Notes: a model not told the origin generated them from the letters alone. A DNA stretch of 64,000 nt from Jutongia huaianensis (GCF_014384985.1 NZ_JACRSX010000002.1:248001-312000); one strand, 5' to 3'. Positions 50,044 to 60,192 are shown, counted from the first letter of the stretch. A program made the numbers and translations.

Positions 50044-52278
50044 ATGATATTTGCAGATGTAATCGTAGACATATCCGTAAAAAGCCTGGACCGGCCATTT
50101 CAGTATATTGTGCCGGAGGAGATGCATGAGGATGCGGTGATCGGAGCCATGGTGATCATTCCCTTTGGAAGCGGAAACAGAGAGTTGAAGGGATATATCA
50201 TTGGTTTGTCCGGTGAGGCCAAGTTTGATGTTCACAAGACAAAGGAAATAAAGGAAATTGTGAAGCAGGGAGTGGTTGCAGAATCACACCTGCTTTCCCT
50301 TGCTTATTGGATCAAAGAAAATTACGGTTCTACGATGAATGATGCCATTAAGGCGGTGCTTCCGGTGCGGCGGGAAATCAAAAAGAAGATCACCAGGATG
50401 GTCTATCCCTGCGTGGTACGAAGCGAGCTGGAGCAGATTTTACAGGAATATGCCAGAAAGCATTATAAGGCAAAGGTAAGGGTGCTGCAGGCGATTCTTG
50501 ATCAGGAGGATTATGAAGAAGGCATTTCTTACGAGGTGCTCCAGAGAGATCATAAAGCAACTCCTGCGGTACTTCGAAGTTTGCAGGAGCAGGAGGTCGT
50601 CAGGATATCGGAAAACCGTCAGTACCGGAATCCGGTGCATCAGTCGGGAATATCAGACCGGCCGCCGGTACTGAATCAGGAACAGCAGGTGATTGTTGAT
50701 GCCATAACGGCAGATTATCTGGCAGGAGTCCGCAAAACCTATTTGATCCATGGCGTGACCGGCAGTGGCAAGACAGAGGTTTATATGAGGATCATTGAGC
50801 AGGTGATCGCACAGGGACAACAGGTGATCATGCTGATCCCGGAGATTGCTCTGACCTTTCAGACGGTAAGCCGTTTTTACCGCCGGTTTGGTGAACGGGT
50901 TTCGGTTATGCATTCCCGGTTATCCCAGGGGGAAAAATTTGATCAGTTTGAACGGGCAAAGGCGGGGGAGATTGATATTATGATCGGACCCCGTTCTGCT
51001 CTGTTTACGCCATTTGAACGACTGGGACTGATCGTGATGGACGAGGAGCATGAGACAAGCTATCAGAGTGAAATGCCACCAAAGTATCATGCCAGAGAGG
51101 TGGCGGTCCACCGGGCGGCCATGACGGGGGCCAGCGTGATCCTTGGTTCGGCAACGCCGTCTCTGGAGTCTTATTATAGGGCACAGAAGGGCAGATACCG
51201 GTTATTTACACTGACTCACCGGGCCGGAGGAGCTGTACTTCCGAGAATATGGGTGACGGATCTGCGGGAGGAGCTGGAACGGAAAAACCGTTCTATTTTT
51301 GGAGAAAAACTGACAGAACTGATGGAGGATCGTTTGCAAAAACGGGAGCAGATCATTTTGTTTTTGAACCGGCGCGGTTATGCGGGATCAGTGTCCTGCA
51401 GAAAATGCGGTGAGGTGTTAAAATGTCCCCATTGTTCCGTCTCTTTGACTGCACACATGCGGTATGGCCGGCTGGATCAGCTGGTATGCCATTATTGTGG
51501 GTATCAGACACCAATGCCGGCACTTTGCCCGAATTGTCAGTCTAAATATATTGGAACCTTTGGAATCGGAACACAGAAAGTAGAGCAGATGGTACGGGAG
51601 CGCTTCCCGGAGGCCGGGGTGCTTCGGATGGATGCGGACACCACTACGGGAAAGGAAGGACATGAGAAGATTCTTCAGGACTTTGCATCAGGGAGTGCTG
51701 ATATTCTGATCGGTACTCAGATGATCGTGAAGGGACACGATTTTCCAAATGTGACTCTGGTTGGTATTCTGGCTGCCGATCTGTCCCTGAATGTAGGTGA
51801 TTTCCGGGCTGCGGAGAGAACATACCAGCTCCTTGCCCAGGCGGCAGGCAGGGCCGGGCGTGGAGATAAGCCGGGGGATGTGGTGCTTCAGACGTATCAG
51901 CCGGAGCATTACAGTATTGTGGCTGCAGCAAAGCAGGATTATATGGGATTTTATCAGCAGGAGCTGATTCAGAGACAAATCTTGCAATATCCGCCGGTTT
52001 CTAATATACTAGGAGTATTGGTGCTTTCTGAGGATCTGCGCCATGTCAGAGAGCTTTCGGAGGGACTGGCAGAGCAAATGAGACAATATGAACAGGTAGT
52101 GGTCCTGGGACCGGCTCCGGCGGCGCTGGCAAAAGCAAAGGATGTGCATCGGTATATTATTTATGCCAAATGCAGGGATTACCGGGTGCTTCGCCAGATC
52201 AAAAATATGCTGGAGCAATATATGAAAGCGCAGGAAAGATACCGGGACTGCAGACTGCAGTTTGATTTTAATCTATAA
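50044..52278 (+). CDS. priA: Primosomal helicase PriA
   Basis: PriA restarts stalled replication forks. The 744-residue protein has the N-terminal 3'-DNA-binding domain (FADVIVDISVKSLDRPFQYIVP). Its helicase motifs include GVTGSGKTEVYM, the DEEH box in VMDEEHETSYQ and GSATPSLES. A zinc-binding region carries eight cysteines (CRKCGEVLKCPHC and CHYCGY...CPNC). The later helicase motifs GTQMIVKGHDFPNVTLV and QAAGRAGRG follow. ATG 50044, six bases after GGGG, gives the expected N-terminus; ATG 50032 is an alternative. def follows after 39 bases. Confidence 0.95.
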   Translation: MIFADVIVDISVKSLDRPFQYIVPEEMHEDAVIGAMVIIPFGSGNRELKGYIIGLSGEAKFDVHKTKEIKEIVKQGVVAESHLLSLAYWIKENYGSTMNDAIKAVLPVRREIKKKITRMVYPCVVRSELEQILQEYARKHYKAKVRVLQAILDQEDYEEGISYEVLQRDHKATPAVLRSLQEQEVVRISENRQYRNPVHQSGISDRPPVLNQEQQVIVDAITADYLAGVRKTYLIHGVTGSGKTEVYMRIIEQVIAQGQQVIMLIPEIALTFQTVSRFYRRFGERVSVMHSRLSQGEKFDQFERAKAGEIDIMIGPRSALFTPFERLGLIVMDEEHETSYQSEMPPKYHAREVAVHRAAMTGASVILGSATPSLESYYRAQKGRYRLFTLTHRAGGAVLPRIWVTDLREELERKNRSIFGEKLTELMEDRLQKREQIILFLNRRGYAGSVSCRKCGEVLKCPHCSVSLTAHMRYGRLDQLVCHYCGYQTPMPALCPNCQSKYIGTFGIGTQKVEQMVRERFPEAGVLRMDADTTTGKEGHEKILQDFASGSADILIGTQMIVKGHDFPNVTLVGILAADLSLNVGDFRAAERTYQLLAQAAGRAGRGDKPGDVVLQTYQPEHYSIVAAAKQDYMGFYQQELIQRQILQYPPVSNILGVLVLSEDLRHVRELSEGLAEQMRQYEQVVVLGPAPAALAKAKDVHRYIIYAKCRDYRVLRQIKNMLEQYMKAQERYRDCRLQFDFNL

Positions 52279-52317
52279 AGATGGAGACAGGAGTCTCCCA
52301 GAAAGGAAGGTAGCATT

Positions 52318-52803
52318 ATGGCACTTCGTACAATACGCACTATTGGAGATGAATTATTATATCAGAAATCCAGGGAGGTTAAAAAGATGACTCCCAGGAC
52401 ACAGACTCTGATCGAGGATATGCTGGAGACCATGTATGATGCACAGGGAGTTGGTCTGGCGGCACCGCAGGTTGGTGTACTGAAACGGATCGTTGTAATC
52501 GATGTTTCTCCGGAGGGAGATCAGCCGATCATTCTGATCAATCCGGAGATTATTGAAAAGTCAGGAGAACAGACAGGTTATGAGGGATGCTTAAGTGTAC
52601 CGGGCAAGACAGGAATCGTGACCCGCGCCAATTATTGCAAGGTTAAAGCACTGAATGAAAACATGGAAGAGATCGTGGTAGAAGGCGAGGAGCTTCTGGC
52701 GAGAGCATTTCAGCATGAAATCGCTCATCTGGATGGACAGTTATATGTTTCTCTGGTAGAGGGGGAGCTGATGAATAATTCCGATCTGGAGGAGCAGGAC
52801 TAG
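52318..52803 (+). CDS. def: Peptide deformylase
   Basis: Def removes the formyl group from nascent proteins. The 161-residue protein has the three family motifs: GVGLAAPQVG, EGCLSVPG (cysteine metal ligand) and QHEIAHLDG (two histidine ligands and catalytic glutamate). This is the compact class found in Clostridia. The start follows GAAAGGAAGG. The fmt gene comes next, so formylation and deformylation functions are paired. Confidence 0.97.
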   Translation: MALRTIRTIGDELLYQKSREVKKMTPRTQTLIEDMLETMYDAQGVGLAAPQVGVLKRIVVIDVSPEGDQPIILINPEIIEKSGEQTGYEGCLSVPGKTGIVTRANYCKVKALNENMEEIVVEGEELLARAFQHEIAHLDGQLYVSLVEGELMNNSDLEEQD

Positions 52804-52850
52804 AACAGGCGAGTTTTTATGTAATAAGTTGCTCAGAAATGGAGATTAAT

Positions 52851-53780
52851 ATGAGAGTTGTATTTATGGGAACCCCCGATTTTGCAGTGCCTACATTACA
52901 GGTGCTGCTTGACAGCAGACATGACGTGGTTGGCGTTGTGACACAGCCGGACCGTCCGAAGGGACGGAGCGGAAAGCTGCAGCCTTCCCCGGTCAAGGAA
53001 AAGGCAATGGAGGCCGGCGTGCCGGTATTACAGCCGGAAAAGGTCAAGGATCCGGCATTTTTTCCGGAGCTTGAAGCATTACAGCCGGATGTGATCGTCG
53101 TGGTTGCTTTTGGACAGATCCTTCCGGAGACTGTTTTAAACCTGCCGAAATACGGTTGTATGAATGTGCATGCATCCCTTCTGCCAAAGCTTCGGGGAGC
53201 AGCACCAATCCAGTGGTCGGTAATTGATGGAGATTCGGAGAGCGGTGTTACCATTATGCAGATGGACAAGGGACTGGATACAGGAGATATTCTTCTGGTG
53301 GAGAAATACCGGCTTGCTCCCAAGGAGACGGGGGGAAGTCTGTTTGATAAGCTGTCGGAGCTGGGTGGTCCGCTGCTCTTAAAGGCTCTTGATCTGGCGG
53401 AAAAGGGAGAATTGTCGCCGGTTCCGCAGAAGCATGAGAAGCATACCTATGCCAAAATGCTTACAAAGGCTTTGGGAGAGATTGATTTTACCCAGAGCGC
53501 AGAGGTCATCGAGCGTCTTATCCGTGGACTGAATCCATGGCCAAGTGCATATACCCATCTGGCCGGAAAGATGCTTAAGATCTGGGATGCCGATGTAGTT
53601 CCTTCCGAGACAAAGGGGGAGCCGGGCCGGATCGTTCAGGTGGAAAAGGACAGTTTTATGGTACAGACCGGAAAAGATCTTTTAAAGATCAATTCCCTGC
53701 AGTTAGAGGGAAAAAAGCGGATGGATGCCGAGTCATTTCTGAGGGGATATACTTTAGAAGTGGGAAGTACACTTTCCTGA
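52851..53780 (+). CDS. fmt: Methionyl-tRNA formyltransferase
   Basis: Fmt formylates initiator methionyl-tRNA. The protein has 309 residues. The N-terminal Rossmann domain has VVFMGTPDFAVPTLQ and VVTQPDRPKGR. The catalytic region shows MNVHASLLPKLRGAAPIQW, and SGVTIMQMDKGLDTGDIL follows. The C-terminal OB-like domain (about 205-309) includes GLNPWPSAYT. ATG 52851 is six bases after GGAG. A 125-base spacer without a gene separates it from rsmB. Confidence 0.96.
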   Translation: MRVVFMGTPDFAVPTLQVLLDSRHDVVGVVTQPDRPKGRSGKLQPSPVKEKAMEAGVPVLQPEKVKDPAFFPELEALQPDVIVVVAFGQILPETVLNLPKYGCMNVHASLLPKLRGAAPIQWSVIDGDSESGVTIMQMDKGLDTGDILLVEKYRLAPKETGGSLFDKLSELGGPLLLKALDLAEKGELSPVPQKHEKHTYAKMLTKALGEIDFTQSAEVIERLIRGLNPWPSAYTHLAGKMLKIWDADVVPSETKGEPGRIVQVEKDSFMVQTGKDLLKINSLQLEGKKRMDAESFLRGYTLEVGSTLS

Positions 53781-53905
53781 AGCTAAGTGAATTGCCATAT
53801 TTCATTATATACTACAGTCATAAATTCAAAAGAACAAAGATCATATTGCACAAGGAATATTGTGGTATGGATAGCATATTTCATTGATGGAGGAAGAAAG
53901 ACAGA

Positions 53906-55345
53906 ATGCCCCAGGACAATAAAAGAAATAATACGGGAAGACCGGCAGCGGGAAAAACAGTTTATAATACAATAGCAAAAAGTACCCGTCAGCTTGCGTT
54001 GGAAGCAATGGTTTCGATTATGGAAAACGGAGAATATTGTGATAAAGTGCTTCACAGTATTTTAGAAAAATATCCTTTGGAGCAGCGTGACAGGGCGTTC
54101 TTGATGCGCCTTGTGGAGGGAACCGTTGAACGCTGTATTGAGCTTGATTATGTGATCGACCGGTATTCTAAACTGCCTGTGGCAAAGCAGAAGCCTATGG
54201 TAAGGGAGATCCTGCGGCTGGCGGTATACCAGATCATGTATATGGATCAGGTGCCGGACAGTGCGGCGTGTAACGAAGCGGTCAAGCTTGCCTGTACCAA
54301 TCATCTGATTCCGCTGAAGGGTTTTGTAAATGGAGTTCTGCGAAATGTGGTGCGTTTTTATGAGGATACGCCATATCCGAAGGCGAAGGATGAGGTGCGT
54401 CATCTGTCGGTATGGTATTCCATGCCGGAATGGATCGTAACCCGTTTTATTGATCAATATGGCTTTGAAAAGACGGAAGCAATCCTGCAGAATTTCCTGC
54501 AGGAGGATCGGGGAATTAGTCTGCGCTGCAATCTGTCCAGGGCATCCAAGGACGAGATTACCACATCTCTTCAGAATCAGGGGGTAAAGGTGGAGTCCGG
54601 TAAATTATTTCCGGTGTCACTTCATATAAAAAATTACGGCAGACTAGGTGATCTGGAGGCATTTAAAAACGGCTGGGTTCAGGTACAGGATGAAAGCTCA
54701 TTGATCGTAGGCGCTGCTGCACCTGTAGATGAATCAAGTGTGGTGATCGACGTATGTGCTGCGCCGGGAGGAAAATCCATTCATCTGGCGGACAAAATGA
54801 ACGGAGAGGGGCTGATCCGTGCCTGTGATCTGACAAAGGATAAGGTATCACTGATCCGGCAGAATCTGATCCGGACAGGTTTTCACAATGTGAAATTAAA
54901 AAAGCATGATGCCATGGAGTTTTTGCCGGAATGGGAAAAAACTGCAGATGTCGTGATAGCAGATCTTCCATGCTCCGGTCTGGGCGTGATCGGACATAAG
55001 GCGGATATAAAATATAAAACAAAACTACAGGATATTAAAACTCTGGCACAACAGCAGAAAAAAATTCTTCAAACCGTGTATCGCTATGTCAAGCCGGGGG
55101 GAATATTATTGTACAGTACCTGTACCATTGCACCGGAAGAAAATGAACAGCAGGCAGAATGGATCAGGCAGAACCTGCCGTTTGAGCCGGTATCTTTGGA
55201 GGATATCGTGCCTGCAGCGGCAAAGTGTGAAACAGCAGGGAACGGATATATCCAGATTCTGCCGGATCTGGCCGGAGGAGATGGATTTTTCCTGGCTGCA
55301 TTCCGCAGAAAGGAGCTTGGTGATAATGGAAAAGACGGATATTAA
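53906..55345 (+). CDS. rsmB: 16S rRNA m5C967 methyltransferase RsmB
   Basis: The 479-residue protein has an N-terminal NusB-like RNA-binding domain (about 25-165), with RAFLMRLVEGTVERCIELDYVIDRYSK, and a C-terminal SAM-dependent RNA methyltransferase domain. The SAM site is DVCAAPGGKSIHLA, and the catalytic motifs are DLPCSGLGVIGHK and YSTCTIAPEENE, giving the two active-site cysteines. This is the standard RsmB/Sun arrangement. Its end overlaps the rlmN start by 20 bases. Confidence 0.95.
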   Translation: MPQDNKRNNTGRPAAGKTVYNTIAKSTRQLALEAMVSIMENGEYCDKVLHSILEKYPLEQRDRAFLMRLVEGTVERCIELDYVIDRYSKLPVAKQKPMVREILRLAVYQIMYMDQVPDSAACNEAVKLACTNHLIPLKGFVNGVLRNVVRFYEDTPYPKAKDEVRHLSVWYSMPEWIVTRFIDQYGFEKTEAILQNFLQEDRGISLRCNLSRASKDEITTSLQNQGVKVESGKLFPVSLHIKNYGRLGDLEAFKNGWVQVQDESSLIVGAAAPVDESSVVIDVCAAPGGKSIHLADKMNGEGLIRACDLTKDKVSLIRQNLIRTGFHNVKLKKHDAMEFLPEWEKTADVVIADLPCSGLGVIGHKADIKYKTKLQDIKTLAQQQKKILQTVYRYVKPGGILLYSTCTIAPEENEQQAEWIRQNLPFEPVSLEDIVPAAAKCETAGNGYIQILPDLAGGDGFFLAAFRRKELGDNGKDGY

Positions 55346-56357
55346 AAGTATGGATCTGCAGGAGCTTCAGGTGTTTGTTGAAACATTGGGAGAAAAGAAG
55401 TTCCGTGCAAAACAGCTTTATCTGTGGATGCATCAGAAGCTGGTGCGGGATTTTGGAGAAATGACAAATCTGTCAAAAGCCTTTCGGGAAAAACTTCAGA
55501 GGGAGTGCTCGTTGGGAGGTGTTACCATACGCCGGGAACAGATATCAAAAAAGGATGGGACAAGGAAGTATCTTATGGAGCTTTCTGATGGTAATATGGT
55601 GGAGACAGTGCTTATGAGATATCATCATGGCAACAGTGTCTGTGTGTCATCCCAGGTGGGGTGCCGGATGGGCTGCCGTTTCTGCGCCTCTACGGTGGGA
55701 GGATTAACAAGGAGCCTGGCTGCTTCTGAAATATTAGATCAGATCTATGAGATTCAGAGACATATCGGGGAGAGAGTTTCCAACGTGATCATTATGGGAA
55801 TCGGGGAGCCCCTGGACAATTATGAAAATGTGATCCGCTTTATCCGGATGCTGTCCGATGAAAACGGTCTTCATATCAGTCAGAGGAATATTACTTTATC
55901 GACCTGTGGTCTTGTTCCGAAGATCTACGATCTGATGAAAGAGGAGCTGACCATTACGCTGGCGATCTCTCTTCATGCACCTAATGATGAGATCCGCCGA
56001 CAGATGATGCCGGTGGCAGACCGTTTTTCAATGAATGAAATTCTGGAGGCGTGTCGTGCATATATCGAGGAGACCGGGAGACGCGTCACATTTGAGTATA
56101 CTATGGTGCAGGGAACCAATGACAGCAGAGAAAATGCACAGGAGCTGTCTTCACGTCTTAAGGGAATGTTGTGTCATGTCAATCTGATTCCTTTAAATGC
56201 GGTAGAGGGCAGAATGGGAAGCCGGTCTGTTCCTGAAAATATCAGACAGTTTCAGACGGAACTGGAAAAGCATCATATTAACGTGACAATACGCCGGGAA
56301 ATGGGAAGCGATATTGATGCGGCTTGTGGACAACTGAGAAATAAAAATCAGAAATAA
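55326..56357 (+). CDS. rlmN: 23S rRNA/tRNA adenine C2 methyltransferase RlmN
   Basis: RlmN methylates A2503 of 23S rRNA, and tRNAs in some species, by radical SAM chemistry. The protein has 343 residues. The cluster motif is in VGCRMGCRFCAST (Cys113, Cys117, Cys120), followed by IIMGIGEPLDNYENV and ITLSTCGLVPKI. The C-terminal cysteine in DAACGQL matches the methyl-accepting/resolving cysteine. ATG 55326 lies inside the end of rsmB after AAGGAGCTT; an open frame extends upstream in rsmB sequence but lacks homology. Confidence 0.95.
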   Translation: MEKTDIKSMDLQELQVFVETLGEKKFRAKQLYLWMHQKLVRDFGEMTNLSKAFREKLQRECSLGGVTIRREQISKKDGTRKYLMELSDGNMVETVLMRYHHGNSVCVSSQVGCRMGCRFCASTVGGLTRSLAASEILDQIYEIQRHIGERVSNVIIMGIGEPLDNYENVIRFIRMLSDENGLHISQRNITLSTCGLVPKIYDLMKEELTITLAISLHAPNDEIRRQMMPVADRFSMNEILEACRAYIEETGRRVTFEYTMVQGTNDSRENAQELSSRLKGMLCHVNLIPLNAVEGRMGSRSVPENIRQFQTELEKHHINVTIRREMGSDIDAACGQLRNKNQK

Positions 56358-56377
56358 CGGTGCTTCCTTGATTTTGC

Positions 56378-56406
56378 TTGCCTTTTTATGGACACTATAG
56401 TAAAAT
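56378..56406 (+). promoter_or_regulatory. Candidate promoter of the prpC-prkC operon
   Basis: TTGCCT (56378-56383) and TAAAAT (56401-56406) are separated by 17 bases. A TATAAT lies further down (56418-56423) but has no good -35. The leader to prpC would be about 95 bases. Confidence 0.5.
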
Positions 56407-56507
56407 GTATTGTGTATTATAATGAGTATATGCAGAAGAAATAAATATTCAGACATTATTTGCAGTCTGGAATCATTTACGAAATAAAGACAAAGGAGGG
56501 AAACTAC

Positions 56508-57227
56508 ATGAAGTCATATTCAAAAACGGATGTCGGCATTAAGCGCACCATGAATCAGGACAGCTTGTTTTGCAGTGACAACCCAGTGGGTAGTTTCCGA
56601 AATCTGTTTATTGTGGCGGATGGAATGGGCGGCCATAAAGCAGGAGACCGTGCCTCACGGTTATGCATTGAAAATATGGTTTATCAGATCAGAGAAAGTG
56701 CCAGCAAGACGCCGGTAACGATTTTTGAGGAAGCCATCACATATGCAAATCGTGCCGTTTATGAATCGGCACAGGAGGATAGCGAATATGAAGGCATGGG
56801 AACCACGATGGTGGCATGTACATTACAGGAGGAGACTCTTTATGTTGCCAACATTGGCGATTCCCGTTTATATTTATTGAGGGATGAATTACAGCAGATT
56901 ACGACAGATCATTCTCTGGTAGAGGAAATGGTAAAGATCGGAAATATAACAGAAAGTGAAGCGAGGGTTCATCCGCAAAAAAATATTATTACCCGTGCGC
57001 TGGGAATTGACGAGATGGTTCAGGCAGATTATTTTGAACTGCAGGTGCAGGAGGGCGATGTGATCCTGCTTTGCAGCGATGGATTGACGAATATGGTAGA
57101 GGATGAAGAAATTGAGTATATCATTCATCACGCAGGATCTCTGGAGGAAGCCGGAGACAAATTGATTGATCAGGCAAATTATAATGGCGGCAGTGACAAT
57201 ATCACAGCCGTACTTGTTCAGGTATAG
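56508..57227 (+). CDS. prpC: PP2C-type serine/threonine phosphatase
   Basis: The 239-residue phosphatase has the PP2C metal-binding motifs: TDVGIKRTMNQDS, VADGMGGHKAGDRAS, ANIGDSRLYLLRD, LCSDGLTNMV and GGSDNITAVLV. It is the partner that reverses phosphorylation by the PASTA kinase encoded 14 bases downstream, a conserved Gram-positive pair (PrpC/PrkC, Stp/StkP). ATG 56508 follows AAAGGAGG; an in-frame ATG at 56460 has no good site. Confidence 0.95.
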   Translation: MKSYSKTDVGIKRTMNQDSLFCSDNPVGSFRNLFIVADGMGGHKAGDRASRLCIENMVYQIRESASKTPVTIFEEAITYANRAVYESAQEDSEYEGMGTTMVACTLQEETLYVANIGDSRLYLLRDELQQITTDHSLVEEMVKIGNITESEARVHPQKNIITRALGIDEMVQADYFELQVQEGDVILLCSDGLTNMVEDEEIEYIIHHAGSLEEAGDKLIDQANYNGGSDNITAVLVQV

Positions 57228-57241
57228 ATTGGAGGAAAAGC

Positions 57242-59305
57242 ATGATAGGTCCGGGTATGATGATTAGTGATCGTTATGAGATTATAGATAAAGTTGGCTC
57301 AGGTGGAATGGCAGATGTGTACAAAGCAAAGGATCACCGGTTAAACCGTTTTGTAGCTATTAAGGTACTGCGTCAGGAATACAGCAGTGATGCAAAGTTT
57401 GTGGCAAAATTCCGTGCGGAAGCACAGTCAGTAGCAGGTTTGTCACATCCGAATATAGTAAATGTATATGATGTTGACGAGGATGAAAATTATAATTATA
57501 TCGTGATGGAGCTGGTTGAAGGAATTACCTTGAAAAAATTCATCGAAAAAAAGGGAAAGCTTGATGTCAATGAGGCTGTGGGAATCGCGGTTCAGATCGC
57601 ACAGGGTATGGAAGCGGCTCATGACAACCATATTATTCACCGCGATATTAAGCCACAGAATATCATTATATCCAAAGAGGGCAAGGTAAAGGTTACGGAT
57701 TTTGGAATTGCCAAGGCAGCCACATCCAATACGATCACTTCCAATGCCATGGGTTCGGTACATTATATCAGTCCGGAGCAGGCGAGGGGTGGTTATAGTG
57801 ATGAGAAAAGTGATATCTATTCTCTGGGTGTTACAATGTATGAAATGCTTTCCGGTAATGTTCCGTTTGAGGGAGACAGTACGGTAGCAGTAGCTCTGTC
57901 TCACATCCAGGAGGAGGCGGTTCCGCTTCATGAGCTGGATCCGGAGATCCCGATGAGTCTGTCAAAGATTGTCCGAAAGTGTATGCAGAAGAAGCCGGAG
58001 CTGCGATATCTGAATGCAGCTGCCTTGATCGCCGATTTAAAGCGGGCTGTCAACGAGCCGGACGGAGAATATGTAAAGCTGGAGTCTATGGTAGTAGATC
58101 CTTCTCCAACCAAAAAAATATCAGATATTGAATTAAATGCGATCAAAGAAGCTTCCAGAACAGTGGATCCTGTCCGGGAGGATGCTTATGATGCAGAAGA
58201 GCCATATTATGAGGATGATGCGATTGATCCGAAGCTGGAAAAGATATTAAAGATCTGCAGCGCTGTTGTCGCAGTGATCATTATTATTGGAGTAGTGCTT
58301 ATCATTGGTAAATTTGCCGGATGGTGGGGACATTCCGGCAAATCGAAGGATGTGGCATCCGCAACGGCAACACCGACAGCAACTGCAGCAGCGGCCGAGG
58401 ATGGTCAGGTGCCGGTACCGGGGATTGTCGGAAAGACTTTGGAGGATGCAGAACAGCTGCTGACGGACAATAAGCTTCATTGGCAGTTAAAGCCGGTGGA
58501 GGCCGATGAAGATCCGAATGTTGTTACGGATCAGGAGCCGGCAGAGGGCGAGATGGTTGATGAGGGTGCCCGTGTTACGATTTATTACAGTCAGGGATCA
58601 GGTGTTGCGATCCCGGATGTATCCAATAAGACAGAAGCTGATGCAAAAACTATGATTGAAGCAGCCAAACTGAAGGTAGGCTCTGTGTCAGAGGAGTATA
58701 ACAATACTGTTGCAAAGGGCAATGTAATCAGCACGGATCCAGTGATCGGTTCCAGTGTAGATGAGGGAACCAGTGTAAATCTTGTGATCAGTCTGGGGGC
58801 TGAGGGGGATCAGGCCGTAGTTCCAAATCTGGTGGGCAAGAAAGAATCCGTGGCACAGGAGAGATTGACAGCCGCAGGTTTAAAATCAAAAGTAACATAT
58901 ATTTATTCAGATAAGACAAAAGGAACTGTTATCAGTCAGACACAGAAATCCGGTTCCAAGGTAGAGAAGGGCAGTATTGTTCAGTATTCTGTCAGTCTGG
59001 GATCAAAGGCAGTTGAGCCGACGGCAACGCCGAAAACGGAGGAGACATCTTACAGCTATGAGGGAAGTGTTACCGTAAGTGATAATCCATTCAGTAGTCC
59101 TGATGAGGATCCGGCGATGATCAAGGTGGTTCTGACACAGGATGGAAAATCACAGGCAGTATGGAGTGGAACACTGCAATATGATGATTTTCCGAAAGAA
59201 TTTCCAATTAAGGGCTGGAGCGAAAACAGTGGGACTATTACAGTAAGTAAGGATGGACAGACGATAGGAACGTATTCTGTTGACTTCCAGAAAATAGCAA
59301 AATGA
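57242..59305 (+). CDS. prkC: PASTA-domain serine/threonine kinase
   Basis: The 687-residue membrane kinase has a Hanks-type catalytic domain (about 11-270): GSGGMADVYKA, AIKVLR, HRDIKPQN, DFGIAKA and the SPEQARGG activation segment. A juxtamembrane region and one membrane helix (about 340-362) follow. Three PASTA domains (about 382-448, 449-516, 517-585), which bind muropeptides or lipid II in this family, lead to a C-terminal region of about 100 residues I do not recognise. Such kinases control wall growth and dormancy exit. Its end overlaps rsgA by 4 bases. Confidence 0.95.
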   Translation: MIGPGMMISDRYEIIDKVGSGGMADVYKAKDHRLNRFVAIKVLRQEYSSDAKFVAKFRAEAQSVAGLSHPNIVNVYDVDEDENYNYIVMELVEGITLKKFIEKKGKLDVNEAVGIAVQIAQGMEAAHDNHIIHRDIKPQNIIISKEGKVKVTDFGIAKAATSNTITSNAMGSVHYISPEQARGGYSDEKSDIYSLGVTMYEMLSGNVPFEGDSTVAVALSHIQEEAVPLHELDPEIPMSLSKIVRKCMQKKPELRYLNAAALIADLKRAVNEPDGEYVKLESMVVDPSPTKKISDIELNAIKEASRTVDPVREDAYDAEEPYYEDDAIDPKLEKILKICSAVVAVIIIIGVVLIIGKFAGWWGHSGKSKDVASATATPTATAAAAEDGQVPVPGIVGKTLEDAEQLLTDNKLHWQLKPVEADEDPNVVTDQEPAEGEMVDEGARVTIYYSQGSGVAIPDVSNKTEADAKTMIEAAKLKVGSVSEEYNNTVAKGNVISTDPVIGSSVDEGTSVNLVISLGAEGDQAVVPNLVGKKESVAQERLTAAGLKSKVTYIYSDKTKGTVISQTQKSGSKVEKGSIVQYSVSLGSKAVEPTATPKTEETSYSYEGSVTVSDNPFSSPDEDPAMIKVVLTQDGKSQAVWSGTLQYDDFPKEFPIKGWSENSGTITVSKDGQTIGTYSVDFQKIAK

Positions 59306-60192
59306 TGACTGGAAAAATTATTCGTGGAGTAGGCGGCTTTTATTATATTCATCCCGAATCAGCAGAGAAGGATATGCTGGTTGAGTGTAAGGCGAAGGGG
59401 ATATTTCGTAACCGGAACGTTAAACCATTAGTTGGGGACAATGTAGAGTTTGAAATGCTGGATGAGGAGAAAAAACTGGGGAATATTCAGGAGATATTGC
59501 CCAGAAAAAATGCATTGATACGTCCGGCTTCCGCAAATGTGGACCAGGCTGTTGTTGTGTTTGCACTGTCCTTTCCGAAACCCAACCTGAATTTGCTGGA
59601 TCGATTTCTGTTAATGATGCAGACACAGGATATTCCGGTAACCATCTGCTTTAATAAATGTGATGATCAGAAAGAAGAGGAGATACAGGCGATTGTATCG
59701 CAATATCGTTCCTGTGGAGCTGAGGTACTGGTGACAAGTACCGTAAATGGGACAGGAATGGATCATCTGCGGAAAGTATTGGAGGGAAAAACCACTGTAA
59801 TGGCAGGACCCTCCGGTGTTGGAAAGTCATCTGTTATGAATCTGCTTTTTCCGGAAGCGCAGATGGAGACAGGGGAGATCAGCCGGAAGATCAAAAGAGG
59901 ACGTCATACGACCCGCCATACAGAGCTGTTCTGCATTGGGAATCAGACCTATATTATGGACACACCGGGCTTTACTTCTCTGCGTCTGCCGGATGTAGAA
60001 AAGGAAGATTTAAGACATTATTATCCTGAGTTTGAAGAAGCATCCAATGCCTGTCGTTTTCTGGGATGTGTTCATATTAATGAGCCGGATTGTGGTGTGA
60101 AAGATGCGTTAGAAAAACAGGAGATTCCATCAGCAAGATACGAAAATTATAAACAATTTTATGAGGAATTGCGTCAGCAAAAAAAATATTAA
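59302..60192 (+). CDS. rsgA: Ribosome-associated GTPase RsgA
   Basis: RsgA assists late 30S assembly. The 296-residue protein has the N-terminal OB fold (KIIRGVGGFYYI, CKAKGIFR) and the circularly permuted GTPase order: G4 FNKCD, then G1 GPSGVGKSS, then G3 DTPGF. A C-terminal zinc domain carries CRFLGCVHINEPDCGV. The ATGA overlap with the kinase gene indicates coupled translation. The order prpC-prkC-rsgA-rpe-thiN is conserved in Firmicutes. Confidence 0.96.
   Translation: MMTGKIIRGVGGFYYIHPESAEKDMLVECKAKGIFRNRNVKPLVGDNVEFEMLDEEKKLGNIQEILPRKNALIRPASANVDQAVVVFALSFPKPNLNLLDRFLLMMQTQDIPVTICFNKCDDQKEEEIQAIVSQYRSCGAEVLVTSTVNGTGMDHLRKVLEGKTTVMAGPSGVGKSSVMNLLFPEAQMETGEISRKIKRGRHTTRHTELFCIGNQTYIMDTPGFTSLRLPDVEKEDLRHYYPEFEEASNACRFLGCVHINEPDCGVKDALEKQEIPSARYENYKQFYEELRQQKKY

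Noticed and set aside
53781..53905. Missing gene between fmt and rsmB
   Set aside because: A zinc metallopeptidase is sometimes found here in relatives as I recall, but this 125-base spacer holds no remnant I can support.
55086..55325. N-terminal extension of rlmN into rsmB
   Set aside because: The extra residues are out-of-frame rsmB sequence, and the ATG at 55326 gives the normal RlmN length.
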